Made by a program: the position numbers and the translations under genes. From JASFYU01 sp045046905 (GTDB lineage: Bacteria > Bacteroidota > Bacteroidia > Flavobacteriales > Flavobacteriaceae): 52,248 bases of DNA. The notes below the pieces were generated by a model that had not been told where the DNA came from, ran no database searches, and saw nothing but the letters and a program-made list of their open reading frames with translations. Positions 9,676 to 18,620 of the stretch are shown here, one piece after another. The stretch spans positions 1-52,248 of the forward strand of contig JASFYU010000028.1 in assembly GCA_045046905.1 (NCBI GenBank), written 5' to 3'. The first letter of the stretch is position 1, and each line of letters starts with the position of its first letter.

Positions 9676-10128
9676 TTACCCTCTACCGTGTTTTTTGCGG
9701 TATTGTCTAATCAAGCGTTTTTTAAAATGATGTTCGGCATTGATTAACAGCAGTGTTTTTTTAGCAGAAAGCAATCTTTTCATTTTCAATGTAAAAGACT
9801 TGTCAAGTTCTTCTTCTTGTTTTTCAATCTTTAAATAGATATCTAAGAGTCTAGCAGCCTCTTTCTCACTGATATTTTCACTTCCTAGTTTGCTATAAAA
9901 CTCATGGTGTTCAGTTTTTCCTAAAAGGTGTCTGCTCTTCTCATATTCATTATAGATAGGCCAAAATATTTCAGCCTCGGCACTTGTAAGACTTAAGCGC
10001 TCTGTGAAAAAAGCTACTTTTAAGGTTTTTATTTTTTCAAAATTGGGTTTATGAGGGTTTTGCCCAAAAGTTATGTTCATTGACATGAACATAACCGCGA
10101 TAATCAATGTAAACTTATTCCTCATCAT
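9676..10128 (-). CDS. Secreted small protein of the ECF sigma operon (Spy/CpxP-like sensor candidate)
   Basis: The 150-residue protein begins with a signal peptide (hydrophobic to about residue 22, ending FGQ). The mature part is helical and charged, with a segment RLSLTSAEAEIFWPIYNEY that recalls the LTxxQ-type helices of CpxP/Spy-like periplasmic proteins and the Bacteroidota proteins labelled 'sensor of ECF-type sigma factor'. Its start overlaps the 3' end of the preceding membrane-protein gene by 14 bases, so the two are translationally linked. Its likely role, inferred from context, is periplasmic stress sensing or chaperoning under the ECF sigma factor. Confidence 0.7.
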   Translation of the reverse strand: MMRNKFTLIIAVMFMSMNITFGQNPHKPNFEKIKTLKVAFFTERLSLTSAEAEIFWPIYNEYEKSRHLLGKTEHHEFYSKLGSENISEKEAARLLDIYLKIEKQEEELDKSFTLKMKRLLSAKKTLLLINAEHHFKKRLIRQYRKKHGRG

Positions 10129-10645
10129 AGACAGTATTTAATTCTTGAAAATCTTCTATAGTATCATTCAAATACGCAATAATCTTATCTTCATTTATTC
10201 CTTGGTATACAATATCACTTATTTCTATTTCATGAATAGGCAATAACTCTGCCAATTCGGTATCTGTAAAATCTAACTCATAATCTTCAAAGTAGCTATC
10301 GATATCGTTGCCGGCCAAAGTATCAAAAGTCACTTTCTTTGTAGTGTTCTGGTTAAGGCTGAAAACCAGTAGGGCGATAGCTGCGACCGAGACCGCCGTA
10401 AGGTAGTATTTATGATATGGGTGTAATGTAATAACCCTAGTCTCCTTTGTATCTACTTTTGCAATAATCTTGTCAGTCAAAGTCTTGAAGTAATCCTTTG
10501 GTACAATAAAGCCGTCATTCTGGTGGCTATTGGTATTCGATAAAACAGATTTTTCCTCCGACAGTTTCCTCATCAATTTCCCATTGAACTCTTCGAAGTA
10601 GTTCTCAGGGGTCTTAAAGCCGCTATTGCTGTCAATTCTTTTCAT
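10115..10645 (-). CDS. Single-pass membrane protein, putative anti-sigma factor
   Basis: The 176-residue protein has a cytoplasmic N-terminal part holding two copies of a Gly-Phe-x-x-Pro-x-x-Tyr-Phe motif (GFKTPENYF and GFIVPKDYF), one membrane helix at about residues 90-107 (YLTAVSVAAIALLVFSL) and an acidic periplasmic tail. It lies between an ECF sigma gene and a secreted sensor-like gene, the usual place of an anti-sigma factor in Bacteroidota, although no zinc-binding HxxxCxxC motif is seen. Anti-sigma activity is therefore inferred from position and topology, not from a recognised domain. Confidence 0.65.
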   Translation of the reverse strand: MKRIDSNSGFKTPENYFEEFNGKLMRKLSEEKSVLSNTNSHQNDGFIVPKDYFKTLTDKIIAKVDTKETRVITLHPYHKYYLTAVSVAAIALLVFSLNQNTTKKVTFDTLAGNDIDSYFEDYELDFTDTELAELLPIHEIEISDIVYQGINEDKIIAYLNDTIEDFQELNTVYDEE

Positions 10646-10678
10646 TACACTTATTTGACTCTCAATTGTTTAAAAGGT

Positions 10679-11221
10679 TTAACTTTCCTTTAAAAAGTGT
10701 TCTAGTTTTTTAACTGCCAAATGATAAGAGGCTTTTAATCCGCCTACCGAGGTTTCTAGTATTTTAGATATCTCCTCGTATTTCAGCTCTTCATAATACC
10801 GCATAGTAAAGACTAATTTCTGCTTTTCAGGAAGCGTTGCAATCGCTTTTTGCAATTTTAACTGAATTTCATCGCCCTCAAAATAGACATCGGCCTGTAA
10901 ATTGTTCAGCATTCTTTGCTGAAGCTCAGTAGAATCGATTCCTAATTTTCTTGATTTGATCTTTAAAAAACTAAGTGATTCATTGGTGGCAATACGATAG
11001 ATCCATGAATAGAGTTTGCTGTCCCCTTTAAAGCCATCGATATTTCGAAACACCTTTATAAAGGTATTCTGTAAAACGTCATCGGCATCATCATGATTCA
11101 ATACAATTCTACGAATATGCCAGTACAAGCGTTCCTTATAGGTATCAACAAGCACCTCAAAGGCCTTTGCCTGGCTTTCAGATTGTTTTAACTGATGTAC
11201 TAAGGTTTCCTGTGTAATCAA
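10679..11221 (-). CDS. ECF-family RNA polymerase sigma factor
   Basis: The 180-residue protein has sigma region 2 (YKERLYWHIRRIVLNHDDAD followed by DVLQNTFIKVF, with the -10 recognition helix SKLYSWIYRIATNESL) and region 4 (LPEKQKLVFTMRYYEELKYE and a recognition helix in SVGGLKASYHLA). It is the first gene of a three-gene minus-strand operon with the putative anti-sigma and sensor genes. It should direct RNA polymerase to a small envelope-stress or housekeeping regulon. A short CCCAC-CA-GTGGG hairpin lies about 55 bases upstream (11277-11288) and may be regulatory. Confidence 0.93.
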   Translation of the reverse strand: MITQETLVHQLKQSESQAKAFEVLVDTYKERLYWHIRRIVLNHDDADDVLQNTFIKVFRNIDGFKGDSKLYSWIYRIATNESLSFLKIKSRKLGIDSTELQQRMLNNLQADVYFEGDEIQLKLQKAIATLPEKQKLVFTMRYYEELKYEEISKILETSVGGLKASYHLAVKKLEHFLKES

Positions 11222-11595
11222 TACAGTGCTGACTTAAGTTCAATGCTTGGACTATAAAGATAGGAAAAGGTTTAACCCCACCAGTGGGTTATAATACTAT
11301 TTATGGAAGCATGCCTAGTGTGTCTGCTTGACGGCAAAGGCAGGCCTGCCTGCTGCCTGTGGTAGGCAGAATTACACCGAGGTCGTTGATTTTATTGGCG
11401 ATAACCATAAACTAGGTTCGATCCCCTGATACGCTGTATTTGAATAAAAAAAATTTTCTTACGCCTTGTGTCGAAGTATGGGAATAGATTTTAGGACCAA
11501 GCTGCTGGTGTTTCTTGAAAATATAAAACCGCTTCGCTGAAAGAATATGGACTACGATTTTTTAGTCGGATAATTAATGGGGTTAAGGCGTAGTT
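11222..11595. other. Intergenic stretch with palindromic repeats, no gene
   Basis: This 374-base gap separates the ECF sigma gene from the 3' end of the ABC exporter gene. It contains the CCCAC...GTGGG hairpin at 11277-11288 and a REP-like pair at 11338-11369. A segment near 11414 (GGTTCGATCCC) resembles a tRNA T-loop, but no tRNA can be folded around it. I see no open frame that looks coding. Confidence 0.5.
11338..11369. repeat. REP-like palindromes of the GCCTGCCT / AGGCAGG family
   Basis: AGGCAGGCCTGCCT (11338-11351) is a perfect palindrome, followed by the hairpin CTGCCT-GTGGT-AGGCAG (11353-11369). The same core recurs at 44622-44640, 44652-44665 and in weaker form at 7232-7250, always between genes. 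Confidence 0.6.
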
Positions 11596-13419
11596 TTAGC
11601 CCAATGATTGCATTTCTACCAATTTCTTATAGGTGCCATTTTTGGCCAAGAGTTCATCATGCGAGCCTTGCTCGACAATTTCTCCTTTTTGAAGTACCAC
11701 AATGGTATTTGCGTTTTGAATGGTAGATAAACGGTGCGCAATGACGATTGATGTTCTATTGCGCATCATTTTTTCCAAAGCGTCTTGTACCAAACGCTCA
11801 CTTTCGGTATCTAGAGCCGAGGTTGCTTCGTCTAATATCATAATTGGCGGATTCTTTAGTACCGCCCGTGCAATCGACAGCCTTTGCTTTTGTCCGCCAC
11901 TTAGTTTATTGCCACTATCACCAATATTGGTGTTGTACCCATTTGGTAGGTTTATAATAAATTCGTGGGCATTGGCAATTTTTGCGGCCTCGATAATTTC
12001 CTCTTCTGTAGCATTTTCTTTGCCAAGGCCAATATTGTTTTTTACGGTATCATTAAAAAGAATTGAATCTTGTGTGACCAAGCCCATTAAGTTACGAAGC
12101 GAGTGTTTTGTCAAGTCTCTAATATCGTGACCGTCGATATGAATTTTTCCTTTGTTTACATCATAAAAACGGGTAACAAGATTGGCGATAGTAGATTTTC
12201 CGCTTCCAGATTGCCCTACCAGAGCAATCATTTTTCCTTTTTCAATGCTAATGGAGAAGTCTTTTAACACATACTCGCCTTCATATTTAAAAGAGACATT
12301 CTCTAAGACCAAGGCCTCTGTAAAATCTTTTTTATCGATTGCGCCGGGCTTGTCTTTAAGTGGAGATATTGTATTTAAAATCTCGAGTACGCGTTCGGCG
12401 GCGGCATTTCCTTTTTTAACACTATAAGTGGCTTTGCTAATGGCTTTTGCGGGTGTTAAAATATTATAAGCCAAGCCTATGTATACGATAAACAGGCTAG
12501 GATCCAATGTTTTATCTATAAGAACCATTTGGCCGCCATACCACAATAATACGGCGATAACCGATATGCCTAAAAACTCACTGGTCGGAGAAGCTAGGTT
12601 TTGCCTGTTCAACAAGGTATTTGAAAAATTAAAAAAACGTTTTGTCGAAGCTGTAAAAGTTCGATAAAACCGAGATTCAGAATTAAAGGCCTTAATGATA
12701 CGCAGACCACCCAAAGTTTCTTCTATAATCGATAAAAATTCGCCTTGCTCTTTTTGTACATTATCCGATTTCTTTTTTAATGATTTTCCAATTAAGGAAA
12801 TTAAAAATCCTGAAATGGGAATAAAAATGAATACGAAAATCGTGAGTTTTACACTAATGGCAAACATGGTGATGACCGTAAATAAAATAACAAGGGGTTC
12901 TCTTACGATCAATTCTAAAACAGATAGGAAAGAATGTTGAATTTCGAGAACATCAGTAGATATGCGGGCCATAATATCACCCTTTCTTTTTTCGGAAAAA
13001 TAAGAGAGTGGTAATTCAGTTATTTTATCATATAGCTCATTTCGAATGTCTTTAAGTACCCCATTTCGTAAAAATGTAATAAAGTACATGGCCAAATAAT
13101 TGAAGATATTTTTAAGCAAAAACAAACCAATTATAAGGCTTACCATAAAAATTAAAACATCTTCATGCCCTTCGTTCATTTTTTGGGTCACAAAATAATT
13201 CAGGTAATCTTCTACATAGTTCTTTATTCCTGAGCTTTCCCAAACGGGTTTGGTGTCAAGCCGGTCAGCTGGGTTTCCGAATAATACTTTGAGCATGGGA
13301 AACAAAGAGACCATTGATAATGTCGCAAATAATGCATAAAAAACATTGGCGATAATATTTAGAATTGCATAGCCTTTGTACGGTTTTGCGAAACGAAGAA
13401 TTTGTTTGAAATACTCCAT
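11596..13419 (-). CDS. ABC exporter, fused permease and ATPase (MsbA-like)
   Basis: The 607-residue half-transporter has about six membrane helices in residues 1-330 followed by a nucleotide-binding domain: Walker A GQSGSGKST, Q-loop VTQDSILF, signature LSGGQKQRLSIA, Walker B IMILDEATSALD, switch His in IVIAHRLST. It should work as a homodimer in the inner membrane exporting a lipid or other amphiphile, as MsbA-type exporters do; the substrate cannot be told. Its ATG overlaps the stop of the upstream phosphosugar mutase by one base (TAATG at 13417-13421), so the two are translationally coupled. Confidence 0.92.
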   Translation of the reverse strand: MEYFKQILRFAKPYKGYAILNIIANVFYALFATLSMVSLFPMLKVLFGNPADRLDTKPVWESSGIKNYVEDYLNYFVTQKMNEGHEDVLIFMVSLIIGLFLLKNIFNYLAMYFITFLRNGVLKDIRNELYDKITELPLSYFSEKRKGDIMARISTDVLEIQHSFLSVLELIVREPLVILFTVITMFAISVKLTIFVFIFIPISGFLISLIGKSLKKKSDNVQKEQGEFLSIIEETLGGLRIIKAFNSESRFYRTFTASTKRFFNFSNTLLNRQNLASPTSEFLGISVIAVLLWYGGQMVLIDKTLDPSLFIVYIGLAYNILTPAKAISKATYSVKKGNAAAERVLEILNTISPLKDKPGAIDKKDFTEALVLENVSFKYEGEYVLKDFSISIEKGKMIALVGQSGSGKSTIANLVTRFYDVNKGKIHIDGHDIRDLTKHSLRNLMGLVTQDSILFNDTVKNNIGLGKENATEEEIIEAAKIANAHEFIINLPNGYNTNIGDSGNKLSGGQKQRLSIARAVLKNPPIMILDEATSALDTESERLVQDALEKMMRNRTSIVIAHRLSTIQNANTIVVLQKGEIVEQGSHDELLAKNGTYKKLVEMQSLG

Positions 13420-15128
13420 TAAGCCAGTTTAAGTTCGCCGAGGATTCGGTCTATTTTGGCATCTAATTCTTGGTCGACCTTCGTGAAATTCTCTGCTGTG
13501 TCTAAAGGGGCATTGATACTAAAATAGAATTTAATCTTGGGTTCAGTACCGCTTGGCCGTGCAGCCATTCGCGTGCCGTCTTCAGTAGTATAGATTAAAA
13601 CATTGGCCTTAGGAATAGTGATTTTGCTGATTTCGCCCGTAGCTATATTTTTCGAAGTAGCTGTATTGTAGTCATCGACAATGATTACCTTGGAGCCATC
13701 GATTTCTTTTATGGGATTCTCCTTGAAATCAATCATCATCTGTTTTATTTCTTCTGCACCGCTTATTCCTTTTTTGGTCAGGGAAATCAATTTTTCCTTA
13801 AAAAAACCATAGTCTACATAGCAAGCGATTAAATCTTGATAAAAAGAGCTTCCTTTTGCCTTGGCAGCAGTAGCGATTTCACAGGCGAGTAGGGTAGCGG
13901 TGACCGCATCTTTGTCTCTGACAAAATCACCAACCATATACCCAAAGCTTTCTTCGCCACCGCCTACAAAATCTTGATCAGGAAAATCCTGTATCATTTT
14001 AGCAATCCATTTAAAACCTGTCAGTGCGGTTTTACATTCCACACCATAGGCATTGGCAAGCTGGTTCATCATAGGGGTAGAGACAATGGTAGTCGCTATG
14101 AATTCAGTGCCATTAAACCCTTTTTTCTTACGTTGTTCCAACAGGAATTTGGTCATTAATAGCATCGTCTGATTGCCGTTGAGAAGCTCCATTTCTCCTT
14201 TTAGGTTACGTACGGCAATACCCAAACGGTCACTATCGGGATCGGTGCCTACTACCATATCGGCACCTATTTCTTCTGCCTTTGCTATTGCCATGGAGAG
14301 TGCCTCGGGCTCTTCGGGGTTTGGGGAGACCACTGTGGGGAAATCCCCATTTGGTTCAGCCTGCTCCTCGATTATGGTTACATTTTTATAATTGGCACGT
14401 TTTAATACCTCGGGTATGGCGGTAATTGATGTGCCGTGCAATGCGGTAAAAACAAGCGTAAAATCGTCTTTGCCATCGGCATTAAAATTTCCGTTGGCTA
14501 CGCATGCTTCTATAAAAGCTTCATCGACTTCTTTGTCTATCAATTGAATTAAACTATCATTTGAATCGAATTTGATTTCTTCAAAGGAAAGTGCGTTGAT
14601 TTCAGCGATAATCTCGCCATCCTGCGGGGGTACAATCTGTCCGCCATCTGTCCAATAGACCTTATACCCATTGTATTCAGGAGGGTTGTGTGAGGCAGTC
14701 AAAACAATACCTGCATGACAGTTTAAATGCCTGACCGCGAATGAAAGTTCTGGCGTGGTACGTAATTCTGAAAATAAATATACTTTAATCCCATTAGCTG
14801 AAAACACTTCGGCAACGGTCCTGGCCAGTGTATCGCTATTGTGGCGGCAATCATAGGCAATAACCACCTTGATATTTTCACCCTGATAGCTCTTTTTAAG
14901 GTAATTACTAAGGCCTTGGGTGCTTTTGCCCAAGGTATATTTATTGATTCTATTGGTGCCGACACCCATCATACCTCGCATACCACCGGTGCCGAATTCC
15001 ATATTTTTGTAGAAACGGTCTTTTAGTTCCTCGGGGTCATTATCGATTAAATATTGAACCTCTTTTCTGACCTCAGGGTCAAAAAAATCGCTTAGCCAGC
15101 TTTTGGCGGTCGTGTCGATTGCGTGCAT
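13419..15128 (-). CDS. Phosphohexomutase (phosphoglucomutase/phosphomannomutase family)
   Basis: The 569-residue protein is an alpha-D-phosphohexomutase of the larger PGM2-like subclass. Visible motifs are the entry GTGGMRGMMGVGTNR, the phosphoserine loop TASHNPPEYNGYKVYW, the Mg-binding loop GTDPDSDRLGI, the sugar-binding GGGEESFGY and the phosphate-binding RPSGTEPKIKFY. It interconverts hexose 1- and 6-phosphates and so feeds sugar-nucleotide synthesis. It is coupled by a one-base overlap to the ABC exporter downstream, an arrangement suggesting, without proving, a shared role in envelope glycolipid supply. Confidence 0.93.
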   Translation of the reverse strand: MHAIDTTAKSWLSDFFDPEVRKEVQYLIDNDPEELKDRFYKNMEFGTGGMRGMMGVGTNRINKYTLGKSTQGLSNYLKKSYQGENIKVVIAYDCRHNSDTLARTVAEVFSANGIKVYLFSELRTTPELSFAVRHLNCHAGIVLTASHNPPEYNGYKVYWTDGGQIVPPQDGEIIAEINALSFEEIKFDSNDSLIQLIDKEVDEAFIEACVANGNFNADGKDDFTLVFTALHGTSITAIPEVLKRANYKNVTIIEEQAEPNGDFPTVVSPNPEEPEALSMAIAKAEEIGADMVVGTDPDSDRLGIAVRNLKGEMELLNGNQTMLLMTKFLLEQRKKKGFNGTEFIATTIVSTPMMNQLANAYGVECKTALTGFKWIAKMIQDFPDQDFVGGGEESFGYMVGDFVRDKDAVTATLLACEIATAAKAKGSSFYQDLIACYVDYGFFKEKLISLTKKGISGAEEIKQMMIDFKENPIKEIDGSKVIIVDDYNTATSKNIATGEISKITIPKANVLIYTTEDGTRMAARPSGTEPKIKFYFSINAPLDTAENFTKVDQELDAKIDRILGELKLA

Positions 15129-15166
15129 AAAGATGATTTATTTCAGGGGTGAATTTACGAAGAATA

Positions 15167-16129
15167 TTATGCTTCATTTTGGGTTATATTCAATTCTTCA
15201 GAAATGGTATACCGGGCTTCGTTTTGTTTTGAACGGACTAAAATTTCACCTAAAAAACCGGCTAAAAATAATTGAGTACCAATGACCATAGCAGTCAAAG
15301 CAATGAAAAACTCAGCCCGATCGGTCATTAAACGACCTAGCGGATGAACAAATAATTTATCGATACCCGAATATAGTGCAAAGCCGAAACCGATGATAAA
15401 CATGAGTACACCCAATGCTCCAAAGAGGTGCATGGGGCGGCGTCCGAACTTTGATACGAACCAGATTGTTATCAAATCTAGAAAACCATTAATAAATCGC
15501 TCCATACCAAATTTTGTTTTTCCATATTTACGGGCTTGATGCTGTACCACTTTTTCTGCTATATTCGAAAATCCCGCATTTTTAGCCAGTACCGGAATAT
15601 AACGGTGCATTTCTCCGGAAACTTGAATATTTTTTATGACCTTTTTGTCAAAGGCCTTTAGGCCACAATTAAAATCGTGCAGCTTTACTCCAGATGTTTT
15701 TCGTGCCGCCCAATTGAATAATTTGGAAGGCATGTTCTTAGAAAGAATAGAATCATACCGTTTTTTCTTCCATCCAGAAACAAGGTCGTAGCCTTTATCT
15801 TTTATCAAATGGTACAATTCGGGTATTTCTTCCGGATTATCTTGTAAATCTGCATCCATGGTAATGACAACATCGCCTTGGGCCGCTTTGAAGCCCGCAT
15901 GTAGTGCCTGTGATTTTCCGAAATTTTGAAAAAAACGAATGCCCTTTACATCTTTATTTGTGCGAGAAAGCTCAGTAATTATTTTCCAAGATGCATCAAT
16001 ACTACCATCATCGATAAAAAGCAATTCATACGAAAATTGATTGGATTGCATTACGTTTGCGATCCAATCATGTAGTTCTTTTAAAGATTCCTCTTCATTG
16101 AGTAAAGGAATTACTATAGATAGATTCAT
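15167..16129 (-). CDS. Family 2 glycosyltransferase, DPM1/ArnC-like, with two membrane helices
   Basis: The 320-residue protein has a GT-A domain: FIDDGSIDASW, the metal-binding Asp motif TMDADLQDNPEE, and the acceptor region YIPVLAKNAGF with QARKYGKTKFG. Two C-terminal membrane helices follow (about residues 232-252 and 268-290). It should move a sugar from a nucleotide donor to a polyprenyl phosphate at the inner membrane, as in dolichol/undecaprenyl-phosphate sugar synthases. It lies 37 bases downstream of the DUF4199 gene and probably shares its transcript. Confidence 0.9.
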   Translation of the reverse strand: MNLSIVIPLLNEEESLKELHDWIANVMQSNQFSYELLFIDDGSIDASWKIITELSRTNKDVKGIRFFQNFGKSQALHAGFKAAQGDVVITMDADLQDNPEEIPELYHLIKDKGYDLVSGWKKKRYDSILSKNMPSKLFNWAARKTSGVKLHDFNCGLKAFDKKVIKNIQVSGEMHRYIPVLAKNAGFSNIAEKVVQHQARKYGKTKFGMERFINGFLDLITIWFVSKFGRRPMHLFGALGVLMFIIGFGFALYSGIDKLFVHPLGRLMTDRAEFFIALTAMVIGTQLFLAGFLGEILVRSKQNEARYTISEELNITQNEA

Positions 16130-16165
16130 AGGGTACTTGTGAAAGTCATTTCAAAAGTACGACTA

Positions 16166-16687
16166 TTAATAATCGGGTTTTTGTTTTTTAATAATCAATC
16201 CAGTAATTAGACCAATAATTAATCCGGTTACAATATTTAAGATTATGCCTACGGGATAGGCCAACCATGCGAATTTTTTCTGAATACTAACACCCTGTTC
16301 CCATTGCTCCTCGGTAATTTTTGGATTGTCTTCAAAGGCCTTTACTTTTGCAATTTCCAAGGACTTGTCCATAAAATCAGGTTCTATAACGTTGGTTAAT
16401 AAAGCATAAAAGGCAAGGCTGAAGATGCCACCGATAAGACCGACCCCCGCTCCGATTTTAAGGGCTTCTGAAATTGTAATGAAACCTGAATTAGCTTTTT
16501 TAAATTGAACAGCACCCAGAATAATAGCCGCTAGTATCAAAAGAATTCCGATGATGCGAACGGGCCAACCTTGTTCATAATGCATTTCCATGGTATACAG
16601 CATTAATGAAAAGACTATACTAGCAACACCTAGAATGACTCCAAATGTCCATGCGAATTTTCCTGTTTTTGGTTGAATATCTTCCAT
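16166..16687 (-). CDS. DUF4199 integral membrane protein
   Basis: The 173-residue protein has about four hydrophobic helices (near residues 12-30, 43-60, 78-100 and 145-167). The charged stretch containing DNPKITEEQWEQGV sits between helices 3 and 4, which is the DUF4199 layout. The family is common in Bacteroidota, often next to DPM1-like glycosyltransferases, as here. No enzymatic residues are known to me; function unknown. Confidence 0.8.
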   Translation of the reverse strand: MEDIQPKTGKFAWTFGVILGVASIVFSLMLYTMEMHYEQGWPVRIIGILLILAAIILGAVQFKKANSGFITISEALKIGAGVGLIGGIFSLAFYALLTNVIEPDFMDKSLEIAKVKAFEDNPKITEEQWEQGVSIQKKFAWLAYPVGIILNIVTGLIIGLITGLIIKKQKPDY

Positions 16688-16790
16688 TTTTAAATAGCTT
16701 TGGTTGTTTATTTGATTAGATGCCTCACAGCAATTTTTGTTACAAATAAAAATACACTTTTTTTCTTTGCTATTTTTTTTGGTATTTAAA

Positions 16791-16820
16791 TTGCAGGTTA
16801 TAAAAAAATACTTAAATTTG
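16791..16820 (+). promoter_or_regulatory. Bacteroidota-type promoter of rpmE2
   Basis: TTG at 16791-16793 and TAAATTTG at 16813-16820 are 19 bases apart and fit the TTG-N17-23-TAnnTTTG consensus of the Bacteroidota primary sigma factor. The ATG of L31 follows 36 bases after the -7 box. Confidence 0.65.
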
Positions 16821-16856
16821 CGCCCTGAAATACGTGAGATTTAAGCTTGTTTTACC

Positions 16857-17186
16857 ATGAGAAAAGATATACATCCAGAGAATTATAGATTAGTAGCTTT
16901 TAAAGATATGTCAAATAATGATATATTCCTTACAAAGTCTACCGCCAACACAAGGGAGACTTTGGAGGTAGAAGGCGTTGAATACCCCTTGGTGAAATTG
17001 GAGATTTCAAGAACTTCGCATCCATTTTATACCGGTAAGGCCAAATTCTTGGATACTGCAGGTCGTATAGACAAGTTTAAGAGCAAATACGGTAAATTTA
17101 AGAAGGTTGCTCCCGTAGCGGAACAAAAGGTCGAAGAAAAAGCCCCTGAGGCTGCTGAGGCAAAAACTGACACCGAAGAAAAGTAG
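16857..17186 (+). CDS. rpmE2: 50S ribosomal protein L31 type B
   Basis: The 109-residue protein matches L31 of the zinc-free type B form: MRKDIHPENYRLVAFKDMSN, SRTSHPFYTGKAKFLDTAGR and FKSKYGKF are hallmarks, and the CxxC pair of type A is absent. Residues from about 84 on are an Ala/Glu/Lys-rich acidic tail, common in Flavobacteriaceae and probably disordered. It is a structural protein of the large ribosomal subunit. It has its own promoter and a strong terminator. Confidence 0.97.
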   Translation: MRKDIHPENYRLVAFKDMSNNDIFLTKSTANTRETLEVEGVEYPLVKLEISRTSHPFYTGKAKFLDTAGRIDKFKSKYGKFKKVAPVAEQKVEEKAPEAAEAKTDTEEK

Positions 17187-17210
17187 GTTTTTGTACATAA
17201 AAACATCAAA

Positions 17211-17240
17211 AACGCCTCTGTGTATCAGAGGCGTTTTTTT
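17211..17240 (+). terminator. Rho-independent terminator after rpmE2
   Basis: Perfect 10-bp stem AACGCCTCTG / CAGAGGCGTT with loop TGTAT, followed by a T run to 17240. Confidence 0.93.
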
Positions 17241-17316
17241 GTTCCGTACCATTTTTTTGCTTTGGCTATAGGCGTGCTTTAAAGTTTCCTTATTTTTGTT
17301 GTAAATAGCCAAACCT

Positions 17317-18492
17317 ATGAACTATATTCTTTTTGATGGTAGGGTACGCAATTCGTTATTGCCCTTTACCTTCACAAGGCCTGTTGCCGATATTCGAATC
17401 GGAATTTTGACCATTCGCGAAAAATGGGAAAAATATTTGGGGTATACCACTACGACGATTACCGAAGAGTATCTTTCAGAGAAATTTCCGATGGTCGAAA
17501 TGGAGGAAAACGTTTTGATTAATGCTTCCTTTCTTCCGAATGCTGAATTGGTGGGCTTGATTCAAGAATTGAAAGAAAACGAAGCCATTTTTAAAGGAGA
17601 AGATATTGTTGCATTTTACACAAAGGAAGCTCAGGAGGAAATTGATTTTTCGAGCTATAGGCATATTGATTTTGACGAAGATATACTTCAGATAGAACAT
17701 ACTTGGGATATTTTTTCAAAGAACGGGGAGGCCTTACAAGCTGATTTTGATCTACTGACCTCAGGAAGAGAAAGTGCCCCTATATCAAAGACCAATACCC
17801 TTATCAACTCTAAAAATATTTTTGCCGAAGAAGGTGCCAGCGTTGAATATAGCATACTCAATGCGACTGAGGGCCCTATTTATCTAGGTGAAAATTCTGA
17901 GATATGGGAAGGCAATCTTATTCGAGGGGCTTTTGCCCTTTGTGAAAAGGCAGTGGTTAAGATGGGTGCCAAAATTTATGGAGCCACAACTATTGGCCCC
18001 TACGGAAAGGTATGTGGTGAGATTAGCAATTCGGTTATTTTTGGCTATTCGAGCAAGGGCCATGAGGGGTATTTAGGAAATGCCGTTTTAGGAGAATGGT
18101 GTAATATAGGGGCAGACTCAAACAACTCGAATCTGAAAAATAATTATGCCCAAGTACGTATGTGGGACTATGCCACCGGAAAGTTTGAACAAACGGGACT
18201 ACAGTTTTGTGGCCTCATGATGGGTGACCATAGTAAGACAGCCATAAATACCATGTTCAATACCGGAACCGTTATCGGTGTCAACTGCAATATTTATGTA
18301 CCCGGCTTTCCAAGAAATTTTATTCCTAGTTTTAGTTGGGGTGGTGCCTCGGGTTTTTCTACCTATATGCCAAAAAAGGCATTCGAAGCGGCTAAAATTA
18401 TGATGGCCCGCCGTGGTGTAACGTTCGACCAGAAAGAGGCCAATATATTGAACCACGTCTTTGAACTTACCAAGAAGTGGCGAAAGTATTAG
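17317..18492 (+). CDS. GlmU-family protein (nucleotidyltransferase-like plus left-handed beta-helix)
   Basis: The 391-residue protein starts with MNYILFDG and a nucleotidyltransferase-like N-terminal half with the flavobacterial motif LLPFTFTRPVADIRIG. It continues as a hexapeptide-repeat beta-helix (from about residue 180: YLGENSEIWEGNLIRG, KMGAKIYGATTIGPYGKVCG, NSVIFGYSSKGHEGYLGNAV). It is annotated in this group as a GlmU-like or putative sugar nucleotidyltransferase. The N-terminal half lacks a clear GxGTRM-type signature, so the activity may be degenerate or specialised. A TATTTTTG -7-like box lies at 17291-17298. Confidence 0.85.
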   Translation: MNYILFDGRVRNSLLPFTFTRPVADIRIGILTIREKWEKYLGYTTTTITEEYLSEKFPMVEMEENVLINASFLPNAELVGLIQELKENEAIFKGEDIVAFYTKEAQEEIDFSSYRHIDFDEDILQIEHTWDIFSKNGEALQADFDLLTSGRESAPISKTNTLINSKNIFAEEGASVEYSILNATEGPIYLGENSEIWEGNLIRGAFALCEKAVVKMGAKIYGATTIGPYGKVCGEISNSVIFGYSSKGHEGYLGNAVLGEWCNIGADSNNSNLKNNYAQVRMWDYATGKFEQTGLQFCGLMMGDHSKTAINTMFNTGTVIGVNCNIYVPGFPRNFIPSFSWGGASGFSTYMPKKAFEAAKIMMARRGVTFDQKEANILNHVFELTKKWRKY

Positions 18493-18620
18493 AGAGGGTT
18501 GAAAAGTTTTAGGTTTCAAGCTCGATTTAAAATAAGTTTACAAGGTTTAGATCAATCCCAGTCTAAGTCCATCCTCTTTTTAATTATCTTTGCGCTCCTA
18601 TTTTACTGAATTGTCAATTG

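Noticed and set aside
11405..11445. A tRNA suggested by GGTTCGATCCC.
   Set aside because: No acceptor, D or anticodon stem can be paired around this T-loop-like string, and there is no CCA end; at best it is a remnant.
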